Shown here: piece by piece, positions 24,738 to 31,500 of the stretch | Layout: every line of letters begins with the position of its first letter | How positions within the stretch are numbered: position 1 is the stretch's first letter | Virus record (IMG/VR): IMGVR_UViG_3300021963_006848 | Location: 33,039 to 97,038 of that record | Origin: a virus | DNA length: 64,000 nt | Direction: 5' to 3' (one strand) | Translations under genes and position numbers: made by a program | Notes under the pieces: generated by a model | Database searches by the model: none | Told to the model about the DNA's origin: nothing | The model's input: only the letters and a program-made list of their open reading frames with translations

Positions 24738-24738
24738 A

Positions 24739-25257
24739 TTATTTTATAAAATTTAAAATTTGATCTACTCTTTGCATAGGTGAACCAGTTATAGTTAAGT
24801 AAGGTTGTCTAACTGTTTCTAATTCTGATTTAAAACGTTCATCTATCTTCTTTCTCCACTCTTCATTAACACTTCTCACTCCATCATCTACTGATTCGAA
24901 TTCAATAGGAAAATAAACATAATGTGTGTATTCTCCTTTGATTCTATTCCAAGTATCTTGAATAAAGTCATGAGTACCTCTATCTATACCATCCATGAAA
25001 CAAGTATAAACTAAAACGTCCATATAGCATCTATCTAAGACTAAGTTATAAGGCTTAAGTAAAGCTTCTAAGTGAAAAGAACTAATAGCTAACTGAGTAG
25101 CATCACTGCCATACTCGTTAATAGGAAAACCATAACTTGCTACAGTTCGAGTAGATTCATTTATAAACTCATACTTAGGTAATTTATTCTTAAGAAGCTC
25201 ATATACCGTAGTCTTACCTGTGCTACTTGCTCCTACTAATGCTATTCTTTTTATCAT
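24739..25257 (-). CDS. P-loop AAA_28-type ATPase/kinase
   Basis: 172-residue P-loop protein. Walker A is GASSTGKTT (residues 9-17); YNLVLDRCYMDVLVYTCF near 70-87 resembles the D-R-x nucleoside-kinase/NadR-like region that binds a small phosphorylated substrate. This AAA_28/NadR-like family occurs in many phages. Within this operon it lies between the formyltransferase and queF genes with 1-4 base spacing, so a role in handling a nucleoside or cofactor for the modified base is possible. No direct evidence for the substrate. Confidence 0.65.
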   Translation of the reverse strand: MIKRIALVGASSTGKTTVYELLKNKLPKYEFINESTRTVASYGFPINEYGSDATQLAISSFHLEALLKPYNLVLDRCYMDVLVYTCFMDGIDRGTHDFIQDTWNRIKGEYTHYVYFPIEFESVDDGVRSVNEEWRKKIDERFKSELETVRQPYLTITGSPMQRVDQILNFIK

Positions 25258-25820
25258 GACAAAACTACTTTTAAAAACTTATACCACATATACAATGCCT
25301 TATCTCTTAATGTAAGATAAAAAGCTCGTTCATCCAACCCTTCTTGTAAAAATTCTTCATAATCTATAACCTCTCCTTCGTCAACTCCAGCAGTTACTTT
25401 ATGTAAAACTGCTCCTGCAGTTACATACTGCTTATACGATCTTTCTTGAGGATCTTTACCTTTTAATTCTGGATACTTTGTAATTAGTCCTGGGTGTCCG
25501 TTAAAGATTCTATATCTATCACAAATCTCAGGAGGCATTACTCTCAACCACCCGTGCAAGGTAACTACTAGTTTCTCAGGAGGAGCTAAATGACTAAATA
25601 GGTACTCGTAATCCTGTAATGTAGGTTTATTCGGAGTTACATAGAAAAAAGGTAATTTTAGTATCCTCTCATCTACCTTACGTAAATGTTCTGGTCTTTC
25701 ATTAGTTACAATCAAATTAGGCCATCTACCTAATTTCTCAGACAATGCTACTATCTCAGAACCTGTTTGAGAGAAGAAAGCTACCCACTGATTGCTAGTA
25801 TTTGGTTGATCCGTTTGCAA
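25254..25820 (-). CDS. dpdN: Formyltransferase, likely dPreQ1 N-formyltransferase (DpdN-like)
   Basis: 188-residue PurN/Fmt-fold formyltransferase. The catalytic triad of the family is present: Asn107 and His109 in FNGHPGLITKYP and Asp147 in AGVDEGEVI, with GAVLHKV (136-142) as the second conserved strand. It overlaps dpdA by 26 bases and is followed by a kinase-like gene and queF. A dPreQ1 formyltransferase named DpdN has been proposed for phages whose DNA carries 7-(formylamino)methyl-7-deazaguanine; context makes that the best reading. An alternative is a PurN-like purine enzyme, but 188 residues with a divergent N-terminus next to dpdA argues against it. Confidence 0.68.
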   Translation of the reverse strand: MQTDQPNTSNQWVAFFSQTGSEIVALSEKLGRWPNLIVTNERPEHLRKVDERILKLPFFYVTPNKPTLQDYEYLFSHLAPPEKLVVTLHGWLRVMPPEICDRYRIFNGHPGLITKYPELKGKDPQERSYKQYVTAGAVLHKVTAGVDEGEVIDYEEFLQEGLDERAFYLTLRDKALYMWYKFLKVVLS

Positions 25821-26598
25821 ATTGTCTAAATCTTTGAATGTTAAATAATACCTTACTTACGTCTTCTACATTAGCATTAATCATCTCAAATAATTTTTGA
25901 GACTCTTTATCCCATAAACCTTCTTCTTTATACTCAATCCCTTTAATACCATGAACTACCGGGTTAGACGTATCTAGTGAATAAATCCAGTCGTAATTTG
26001 CATGCTTATAGAATGCAAACTCTTGAGGTAATCCACATCCAAGTAAATGGTGAGGTTTATCTACATTAATAACACCGTCTTTGAGTAGATCTCCAAGTAA
26101 CTTCACACGTCCTAACATCCAGCTAACATACTTATTAGGATGTGGTACTGATTGTGTATAATACGAGTAGTCAAAAGATATAGCTATCATATCTACGTTA
26201 GCTACCTTATCCATATGTTGATAACATTCAACTATCTGCTTATATGTTCTTCCTTGAACTACCCCTATCTTTTTATTTTTAATTTCCGAGTACTTACTAT
26301 TCCACATATCCATAGAAGCCATAGTTTTAACACTATCTTCTAATACGTCTGGCACTATATACCAAGTAGGGTTTAGTTTCTTAATCCACCATGCAAATTC
26401 TTCTGAATCAAATGCATTTCCTAATTCAAAAATAGAATTATCTAGAATTACCTCTCTACCTTTCTCAATAGCATCATAAAATAAGTCATAGTACTCATAA
26501 TCTTCTGCAAATAAATGCACTAAAGCATAATCGTAGTCTGTATACTGTTGAACAGTTTCAAAAATACTTTTTGGAGATTCGTGAGCTATCTTAATCAT
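25795..26598 (-). CDS. dpdA: DNA guanine transglycosylase DpdA (TGT-like)
   Basis: 267-residue TIM-barrel transglycosylase that swaps guanine in DNA for a 7-deazaguanine. LDNSIFELG (residues 52-60) corresponds to the substrate-binding D-[NS]-G/S of tRNA-guanine transglycosylases, VPDVLEDS (82-89) holds the second Asp, GVVQG (112-116) is the G-x-[VI]-Q-G motif, HLLGCGLPQ (184-192) matches H-L-L-G-I/C-G, and SLDTSN (207-212) the nucleophile region S-x-D-S/T. There is no Cys3-His zinc site of bacterial Tgt. It is flanked by the small gene 26591-26785 (8-base overlap) and the formyltransferase gene. Confidence 0.82.
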   Translation of the reverse strand: MIKIAHESPKSIFETVQQYTDYDYALVHLFAEDYEYYDLFYDAIEKGREVILDNSIFELGNAFDSEEFAWWIKKLNPTWYIVPDVLEDSVKTMASMDMWNSKYSEIKNKKIGVVQGRTYKQIVECYQHMDKVANVDMIAISFDYSYYTQSVPHPNKYVSWMLGRVKLLGDLLKDGVINVDKPHHLLGCGLPQEFAFYKHANYDWIYSLDTSNPVVHGIKGIEYKEEGLWDKESQKLFEMINANVEDVSKVLFNIQRFRQFANGSTKY

Positions 26599-26785
26599 TT
26601 GTTATATCGTTTAGAGTTTTTTGAACATCTTGCAATTGCTCTGCTAACTTGTCAAGTAAATCATCTGCTTGCTTTGTTAGGTCAACATTATTTAACAGAG
26701 AAATAACTGCCGATAAGGGCACCATTTCAGTCTGGTATGCTTGTACATAGACAGCATGCTTTTTTATATCTTCTATTAACGACAT
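26591..26785 (-). CDS. Small helical protein, 64 aa
   Basis: 64-residue acidic, helical protein; the second half (LTKQADDLLDKLAEQLQDVQKTLND) is a heptad-like coiled coil. Its stop overlaps dpdA by 8 bases and its start shares one base with the mazG-like gene, so it is translated with the operon. It may be a structural partner or a small regulator of one of the neighbours. Not recognised. Confidence 0.6.
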   Translation of the reverse strand: MSLIEDIKKHAVYVQAYQTEMVPLSAVISLLNNVDLTKQADDLLDKLAEQLQDVQKTLNDITND

Positions 26786-27255
26786 TAGAAAAACTTTTTT
26801 AGATTTGGTTTAAAATAATTTACCGACTTCATTACCTTTCTATCTCTAGTTCGGTATACAATATAGAAGTCTCCTACCTTCTCGTAATGACAAGGCTCTC
26901 CTTGCTGCTCAGAGCGTATATTAACAGTCTCGATAGCCTCTTCTTCTGACTTACAAGCTTTAGACATATTAGATGCTTGAACTTCCGCATAAGCGTCATT
27001 AAACTTATCTTTAAGTCCGTGTAACATTACACCATTACCTAACGATACGTAAGTAATATCACATAAAGCATCTAATACTTCTACAATATCACCTTTCTCA
27101 CATGCTTCTTTATACTCTTCTAGTTCTTCTAGAATAAAGTTATATACAAATTCCCACTCTTTACGTTCAGGTATAACTGGGGTATAGTTATTTGGTTTAC
27201 CGAAGGTAGCGTTAAACAGCTCTACTTCGTTCACAAAAGGTACGTTATTTTTCAT
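26785..27255 (-). CDS. MazG-like/PRA-PH superfamily NTP pyrophosphatase
   Basis: 156-residue all-alpha NTP pyrophosphatase. FILEELEEYKEACEKGD (about residues 38-54) supplies E-E-x-x-E and EVLDALCDITYVSLG the second acidic pair (D-x-x-D), the metal site of the superfamily. The C-terminal 50 residues (HYEKVGDFYIVYRTRDRKV) form an extra strand-rich tail. First gene of the dpd operon, it might remove non-modified or noncanonical (d)NTPs. Its ATG at 27255 lies 4 bases from the -7 element, so the message is probably leaderless. Confidence 0.72.
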   Translation of the reverse strand: MKNNVPFVNEVELFNATFGKPNNYTPVIPERKEWEFVYNFILEELEEYKEACEKGDIVEVLDALCDITYVSLGNGVMLHGLKDKFNDAYAEVQASNMSKACKSEEEAIETVNIRSEQQGEPCHYEKVGDFYIVYRTRDRKVMKSVNYFKPNLKKFF

Positions 27256-27259
27256 ATAC

Positions 27260-27291
27260 TTAATTTACGAAATTAATCAATAGGAAGCAAC
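27260..27291 (-). promoter_or_regulatory. Promoter of the mazG-dpdA-queF operon
   Basis: GTTG (27291-27288), 20-base spacer ending TTTCG, TAAATTAA (27267-27260) on the minus strand, directly after the folE stop. The operon it starts runs to the terminator at 23523-23553. Confidence 0.7.
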
Positions 27292-27294
27292 TTA

Positions 27295-28005
27295 TTAGTT
27301 GCGACATTTTCCTGCTAATTCTATATTCTTATAGAACTCAGCTCTACAAGAATCTTCTTTTAAAAATGCTCCTGAAAGTTTAGCTGTCTGCATTGAAGCA
27401 CCATTATGTTTAGTACCTCGGCAAGATACACAATTGTGTGTTGCATCTACCATTACAGCTACTCCTTCGTTACCTTCGCAGATCTTATCAATAGCATGAT
27501 GAATAGCTACTGTTAATTGCTCTTGGATAGCTCCTCGACGACCGAAGTATTCTACAATACGGTTTAGTTTAGATAATCCAATAACCTTACCGTCTTTACC
27601 TGGAATATAAGCTACACTAACTCGACCTTGAATAGTCTGGTGATGATGTGAACACATCGAAGTTAAAGGAATGTTACTTTCCTGTACTAATCCGTCATAA
27701 CCGTCTGATGGGAATGCTGTAATTTCTGGTGGTGCTGAGAATCGACCTGCCCATAGGTCATTTACGTATGCTTTTGCTACTCGACGTGGAGTATCAGATG
27801 AGTTTGGATCATTTCTCCAATCACACCCTAAAGCATCTAAGAACTTACCGAATGCTTCTGCAGCGTTTGAGATAATTTCATATTTCTCAGAGTCGGTAAG
27901 ATGAACATCTACCATTTTACTAATTTTTTGCTTTTCAGCTAACTGTGTGGATAAACCATTTGCGTAACCTGCTTCGGTTACCTCTAACGAATACTTCTTC
28001 TTCAT
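27295..28005 (-). CDS. folE: GTP cyclohydrolase I FolE
   Basis: 236-residue enzyme making dihydroneopterin triphosphate from GTP, the first step to 7-deazaguanines. CSHHHQTIQGRVSVAYIPG (residues 118-136) carries zinc ligands Cys118 and His121; GLSKLNRIVEYFGRRGAIQEQLT (143-165) is the family signature; HNCVSCRG has the third ligand Cys192. The N-terminal 30 residues are extra. It is a single-gene unit with its own promoter and a leader that carries a 26-base element shared with the queD-queE operon. Confidence 0.93.
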   Translation of the reverse strand: MKKKYSLEVTEAGYANGLSTQLAEKQKISKMVDVHLTDSEKYEIISNAAEAFGKFLDALGCDWRNDPNSSDTPRRVAKAYVNDLWAGRFSAPPEITAFPSDGYDGLVQESNIPLTSMCSHHHQTIQGRVSVAYIPGKDGKVIGLSKLNRIVEYFGRRGAIQEQLTVAIHHAIDKICEGNEGVAVMVDATHNCVSCRGTKHNGASMQTAKLSGAFLKEDSCRAEFYKNIELAGKCRN

Positions 28006-28016
28006 TTTATATGTTT

Positions 28017-28042
28017 GTTTTTAAAGTGGTGCTACGACACTA
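28017..28042 (-). repeat. 26-bp leader repeat, copy 1 (folE leader)
   Basis: An exact 26-base match to 31311-31336. On the minus strand it begins TAGTGTCGTAGCACC and ends TTTAAAAAC; AGTG and CACT can pair around a 9-base loop, followed by an A-rich tail. It fills the folE 5' leader, ending 12 bases before the ATG. The other copy is in the leader of the queD-queE operon. Size, hairpin and A-rich tail recall class I preQ1 riboswitches, but the known consensus is not matched exactly. Confidence 0.75.
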
Positions 28043-28049
28043 CTATAAC

Positions 28050-28081
28050 TTAATTTACGAAAACTTTGCTTAAGATCCAAA
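28050..28081 (-). promoter_or_regulatory. folE promoter (TTTG-N20-TAAATTAA)
   Basis: TTTG at 28081-28078, 20-base spacer ending TTCG, TAAATTAA at 28057-28050, minus strand. This copy has the full Bacteroidota -33 box TTTG. Start of transcription is predicted near 28045, immediately before the repeated leader element. Confidence 0.72.
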
Positions 28082-28504
28082 TTATTTCAAGTAATCTTGA
28101 ACGTAATCACTGTCTTTATTTTCCCAGGGGAATACTAACCATCTAGCATCATCGATTAACTCGCAATACTTATCCGGAACGTACTTACTATTATGCCTAA
28201 ATGCTAATGATAAAGTTAAAAATTCATAAGCATCAATTTCTGCAAAAGTAATACCTGTATCGCATATATCATCTACTACTAGAGTTTTATGTCTCAGTCG
28301 AGTAGGTAGTAATTTAGCGTCTGCTAAACTTATATAATTAATTTTGTACCTATGTGAAATTAGAACTGCAGGAATTAAACCTCCTCTAGGTAAACCTGTA
28401 ACGTATGCTATAGGTTCTTGACAATCTAGCCACATTCCAATTTTATCAATTTGACTCTCCACCCACTCCCAGGTAAGGTCTCTTGTAATAATTACTTCTC
28501 TCAT
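28082..28504 (-). CDS. Type I phosphoribosyltransferase
   Basis: 140-residue PRTase. KTLVVDDICDTGITFAEI (residues about 72-89) is the PRPP-binding motif of type I phosphoribosyltransferases, and YVTGLPRGGLIPAVLISH near 34-51 supplies the flexible-loop/diphosphate region G-x-x-R-G-G. It is short, like hypoxanthine/xanthine PRTases. It overlaps the upstream gene by 4 bases and ends just before the folE promoter. It may salvage purines or act on a 7-deazapurine base; the second idea rests only on its place at the end of the queD-queE operon. Confidence 0.75.
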   Translation of the reverse strand: MREVIITRDLTWEWVESQIDKIGMWLDCQEPIAYVTGLPRGGLIPAVLISHRYKINYISLADAKLLPTRLRHKTLVVDDICDTGITFAEIDAYEFLTLSLAFRHNSKYVPDKYCELIDDARWLVFPWENKDSDYVQDYLK

Positions 28505-28899
28505 TTATTAGAAGTAGTGTAGCTAATTGAACTTCCGGACGGATATCCTAAAGTAGTTGATGTTTTTGTAAATGGCGGTGTAGCATATGTAATTGAACCA
28601 CCACCCGGTGTTGTTGTAACTACTGCCTGCGTAGTACATGTTCCTGATAATCCTATCGGGTTAGTAAGTGGTACATCTCCTACATAAAATGGATTTACCT
28701 TATGAGGTTCTTGCCATCTTGGATATGATTCATGTACTCTAAAAGTGTTGTGATCTGAAATGATACCTCCAAGTGGTATTGAATCGTCTACTTCTTTTAA
28801 CTTATCTTTTAATGCATCCCATTGTTTTGGAGTTGGTGCGTACTCGTGGCAAGCTTCTACAAAACCTTGCATCCATGTAACAAATTCTTTTGATGTCAT
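28501..28899 (-). CDS. Hypothetical phage protein, 132 aa
   Basis: 132-residue protein. Residues 1-45 are helical (FVTWMQGFVEACHEYAPTPKQWDALKDKL shape), a module I have seen in many short phage proteins without function. The C-terminal 50 residues are Gly/Ser/Thr-rich with TTPGGGSITYATPP and YPSGSSISYTT, which look disordered and repeat-like. Co-directional and 4 bases overlapping with the phosphoribosyltransferase gene. Confidence 0.6.
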   Translation of the reverse strand: MTSKEFVTWMQGFVEACHEYAPTPKQWDALKDKLKEVDDSIPLGGIISDHNTFRVHESYPRWQEPHKVNPFYVGDVPLTNPIGLSGTCTTQAVVTTTPGGGSITYATPPFTKTSTTLGYPSGSSISYTTSNK

Positions 28900-28904
28900 A
28901 ACTT

Positions 28905-29504
28905 TTAATTACAATTTATTTTATATTCTTGCCATTTTTTAGTAGGCGGTTGATTCGGAAAATAATAACATTCAGTTTTACCGCTCTTAGTAAATTTAAT
29001 TACTTTATAAAATGCATCAGGTACTGTGGCATTTGTAGGTAGTTTGATAGACTTATCGCTGAAAATTGCTCTAACTGTTACTTCTAACACTTCTGTATCT
29101 GCCCATACTCTCTCTTGTGCTTCCAATAGTCGCCACTCTCCTCTATTTAATCTTTCATTCTGTAAAGCAGAATTTAGATAGGTAAAAGTCTGTTTTAAGT
29201 TCTCTTTGGAGTCGGTAAAATGTGCAGCAGGAGCCATATGTCCTTTATCGTATATGTTTGCTGCGTAGTCATTATTATCAGATGTATGGTAATCTTTCTC
29301 TGTGTAGAAATCTAACCCTTTTCTATCTGCTACTTTTACTATAGGTCTTGCAGTGTATTTAACCCAGAGAGGCTGTTCTTTAGTCTCTGAATACATTACT
29401 TCAAATATTGGAGTTTTAACTAGTACTGAATCTCGTAATTGCCCGTAAGCAGTTGTTAATGTTAATAAAAATGCTAAAAGAAGCAAATTCGATTTTCTTC
29501 CCAT
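28905..29504 (-). CDS. Exported DNA/RNA non-specific endonuclease (NUC1-like)
   Basis: 199-residue secreted nuclease of the beta-beta-alpha-metal family. Signal peptide residues 1-21 (LLLLAFLLTLTTAYGQ) with Bacteroidota-style cleavage before Gln. YDKGHMAPAAHF near 88-99 is the D-R-G-H catalytic motif with Lys in place of Arg; FTYLNSALQNERLNRGEWRLLE has the magnesium-binding Asn and the N-R-G-x-W-x-x-L-E signature. It would act in the periplasm or outside. Its place in the queD-queE operon is unexpected; degradation of incoming or host-released DNA is a plausible inference. Confidence 0.8.
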   Translation of the reverse strand: MGRKSNLLLLAFLLTLTTAYGQLRDSVLVKTPIFEVMYSETKEQPLWVKYTARPIVKVADRKGLDFYTEKDYHTSDNNDYAANIYDKGHMAPAAHFTDSKENLKQTFTYLNSALQNERLNRGEWRLLEAQERVWADTEVLEVTVRAIFSDKSIKLPTNATVPDAFYKVIKFTKSGKTECYYFPNQPPTKKWQEYKINCN

Positions 29505-29764
29505 CTGTAATTGTTTAACTGTTTATAATCGGTTTCTGATAAAATTGTAACATTTTGAGTATCTACAGGATGTTCATCTATGTAGTTAATTAACTCTAGG
29601 AAAGTTACAGGACCAAATTCTATTTCGTCGTAATCTTCTGTTATTAAGTGAAGGTTACCGTTCTGTACTTTATAATCCCATACAATCAAACCATCTACTA
29701 GTATTTCAACATCTCCCATGTTGTCTATACCCACTTCAAATTTTAATATATCTTCTAAGTTCAT
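29474..29764 (-). CDS. Hypothetical acidic protein, 96 aa
   Basis: The start at 29764 (MNLEDILKFEVGIDNMGD) is chosen over an upstream ATG at 29845 that would run through queE; the CTATTTATA motif at 29771-29779 precedes this ATG. The protein is acidic and alternates short strands (DVEILVDGLIVWDYKV), with the C-terminus overlapping the nuclease gene by 31 bases. No motif is recognised. Confidence 0.55.
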   Translation of the reverse strand: MNLEDILKFEVGIDNMGDVEILVDGLIVWDYKVQNGNLHLITEDYDEIEFGPVTFLELINYIDEHPVDTQNVTILSETDYKQLNNYRWEENRICFF

Positions 29765-29770
29765 AGTAAA

Positions 29771-29779
29771 TATAAATAG
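29771..29779 (-). promoter_or_regulatory. CTATTTATA motif, putative late promoter
   Basis: Minus-strand CTATTTATA ends 6 bases before the ATG at 29764, inside the queE-proximal spacer. Copy of the recurring candidate element; so close to the ATG that a transcript would be leaderless. Confidence 0.35.
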
Positions 29780-29783
29780 AGGT

Positions 29784-30566
29784 TTACACAGCTCTCTTGG
29801 TATCAAAAGCAATAATATGCTCTCTACCTGTAAATCGGTATGCATTTTGAGTACACCATTCTATAACTAAAGGATATACTCTAATTAGCTCTTGACGATT
29901 ATCTCCTGGAGGCATTATAATTACCTTATTTTTAGGTATCTCTAACTCATCCAACCAAGCTCTTGTCTCTAACCATTCTTCAGGTCTCTCTACTGGATTA
30001 GCTACGATTTTAACGTGGTAATCTTTATGGTATGCCAATGTCTCTTTAATTGCTTCTTTATTGAGACGATGCCTGTTGTGCGTGTCAATAAGCTTCTGGT
30101 CCGTAACTGCACCTTGAGGAGTAAGTACCCCCAATACAGGCACACTATTGGTAAACTTAGGACTAAGACTAATAAGGTCAATAGGATAGTCGGTAGCGAG
30201 GAAATGGCTCCCTTCAGTCTCGATGGTAATAATGATACCTCTTTCATGAGCAAAATGTGTTAATTCGTTAACTAAAGCTGGATGCATTGTTGGTGAACCC
30301 CCTGTTAACATCATCTCCTTCACTTCTGGGTTCTCATCGTATATCTTAACGATATCGTTGAAATTATAAATACCTTTTTCTGGATGTATACTGGTATACC
30401 AAGAGTCACACCATCCGCCTTCTCCAAAGTAACAACGGTGAGTACAACCTGTAGTTCTAATTGCTACAGTTGGGTAGCCAGCTCTTGAACCTTCTGATTG
30501 TACGCAAGTGTACAATTCTACGATAGGTAACTTTTTACTATAATCTGTAATTCTTCCTAAACTCAT
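29784..30566 (-). CDS. queE: 7-carboxy-7-deazaguanine synthase QueE (radical SAM)
   Basis: 260-residue radical SAM enzyme converting 6-carboxy-tetrahydropterin to 7-carboxy-7-deazaguanine. The cluster ligands are Cys41, Cys45 and Cys53 in GCTHRCYFGEGGWCDS, with five residues inserted compared with the compact C-x3-C-x2-C form; MMLTGGSPTMHP and IETEGSHF (near 90 and 118) are the SAM and substrate loops. KIVANPVERPEEW and MPPGDNRQEL close the barrel. It follows queD by 11 bases. The inserted cluster loop is as I recall typical of phage QueE. Confidence 0.9.
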   Translation of the reverse strand: MSLGRITDYSKKLPIVELYTCVQSEGSRAGYPTVAIRTTGCTHRCYFGEGGWCDSWYTSIHPEKGIYNFNDIVKIYDENPEVKEMMLTGGSPTMHPALVNELTHFAHERGIIITIETEGSHFLATDYPIDLISLSPKFTNSVPVLGVLTPQGAVTDQKLIDTHNRHRLNKEAIKETLAYHKDYHVKIVANPVERPEEWLETRAWLDELEIPKNKVIIMPPGDNRQELIRVYPLVIEWCTQNAYRFTGREHIIAFDTKRAV

Positions 30567-30577
30567 TATTTTTTATT

Positions 30578-31039
30578 TTATGCTTGATAAGATGCAGAAT
30601 TTCTTTCGTGTTCGTAAACTTCTACTTTTACAGCTTTTACTCGTCCTTCGGTTTCTGCTTCTAAGAACTCATTAATTTCGTTATACAGATACTCTGCAAA
30701 TCTTTCACATCCTGTTGCAGGAAGTATACGTAACTGTATTATACCGTCTTCATCCATCTGCTTAAAGTTCTCTAAATATGGATCATCCTCTGCTACTATT
30801 GTAGTATGGTCTAATAAGTAGTTAAAGAAGTCTTTAGGTGAACTACCGTACATAGTAGTCTTTGCTCTCTTCATTCCACCAAAGTCCCATACCCAGTTAC
30901 GTTCGTCTAATTCTCCTTCGAACCATACTCTAAAAGATACTGCGTATCCATGTAAATACTTACAGTGAGTTCCTTCTGCTTTCCATTGACGAAAACAAGT
31001 AGAGTATCCGTCAAATAATTTTGTTGATTGAAATTTCAT
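30578..31039 (-). CDS. queD: 6-carboxy-tetrahydropterin synthase QueD, divergent
   Basis: 153-residue QueD-like pterin synthase, the second step to 7-deazaguanines. The catalytic Cys26, LHGY (29-32), DFGG (52-55), LDHT (76-79), LPATGCERFAEYLY and VEVYEHERNSASY match the family. Of the three zinc His, only His30 is plain: the first position reads Phe (CFRQW) and the HGH motif reads HGY. Cys15 or His79 might compensate. It is second in an operon with the small membrane protein and queE. Confidence 0.85.
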   Translation of the reverse strand: MKFQSTKLFDGYSTCFRQWKAEGTHCKYLHGYAVSFRVWFEGELDERNWVWDFGGMKRAKTTMYGSSPKDFFNYLLDHTTIVAEDDPYLENFKQMDEDGIIQLRILPATGCERFAEYLYNEINEFLEAETEGRVKAVKVEVYEHERNSASYQA

Positions 31040-31049
31040 ATTGTATAAT

Positions 31050-31304
31050 TTAAACTAATTCTTCGTAAATTCCAACTAGTTCGGAAACAATTAACAATAC
31101 GGCTGCAATCTCTATTGAAAAAAATAGAGCTACATATCCTGCAATCCTAATACCGGATTTAAGGAAACTTACTAGTTGGTGTTTTTTTGGATCGGGAAGT
31201 TTTTGACCTTTTATTACTAAATCGTCATAAAAAGTTACTGCAGGTTTTACTTTTTTACCTTTCAGATTTCGAGATGCGTGTACTACATCATGCGGGTTTG
31301 TCAT
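31050..31304 (-). CDS. Small membrane protein, 84 aa
   Basis: 84-residue protein: a basic N-terminus (NPHDVVHASRNLKGKKVKP), then one or two hydrophobic helices at about residues 48-80 (IRIAGYVALFFSIEIAAVLL) and an acidic end. First gene after the promoter at 31347-31378, it is led by the 26-base leader repeat. Its presence at the head of the queD-queE operon does not imply a modification role. Not recognised. Confidence 0.65.
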   Translation of the reverse strand: MTNPHDVVHASRNLKGKKVKPAVTFYDDLVIKGQKLPDPKKHQLVSFLKSGIRIAGYVALFFSIEIAAVLLIVSELVGIYEELV

Positions 31305-31310
31305 GGGTGT

Positions 31311-31336
31311 GTTTTTAAAGTGGTGCTACGACACTA
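31311..31336 (-). repeat. 26-bp leader repeat, copy 2 (queD-queE operon leader)
   Basis: Exact copy of 28017-28042, in the same orientation and leader position, 6 bases before the ATG at 31304. The bases flanking the two copies differ, so conservation is limited to the leader element. Candidate shared regulatory RNA or operator for the deazaguanine genes. Confidence 0.75.
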
Positions 31337-31346
31337 TTGTCTAAAA

Positions 31347-31378
31347 CTAATGTACGAATAATTATCTTACGAAACAAC
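31347..31378 (-). promoter_or_regulatory. Promoter of the queD-queE operon
   Basis: GTTG (31378-31375), 20-base spacer ending TTCG, TACATTAG (31354-31347), minus strand. It drives 31304, queD, queE and the genes to 28082. Confidence 0.7.
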
Positions 31379-31383
31379 TTTTA

Positions 31384-31500
31384 CTAAAAATTCTTATAAA
31401 TAAAAGGGTCTCTTTTTTTTAATTCTTCTATTTTCTTCTTAAACTCTCTTTTCTTTTTCCAGTTTTTGAAAAGTTTCTTTATAGTATCTAAAAATTTCAT
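31384..31500 (-). CDS. Very small basic protein, 38 aa
   Basis: A 38-codon frame starts with an ATG that overlaps the carbamoyltransferase stop (ATGA) and ends at 31384. The protein begins MKFLDTIKKLFKNWKKK and ends KKRDPFIYKNF, strongly basic with an aromatic tail; a similar R/K-D-P-F-I-Y ending occurs in short proteins of T4-like phages, as I recall. The overlapping start argues for translational coupling. It is shorter than most annotation cut-offs. Function unknown. Confidence 0.55.
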   Translation of the reverse strand: MKFLDTIKKLFKNWKKKREFKKKIEELKKRDPFIYKNF

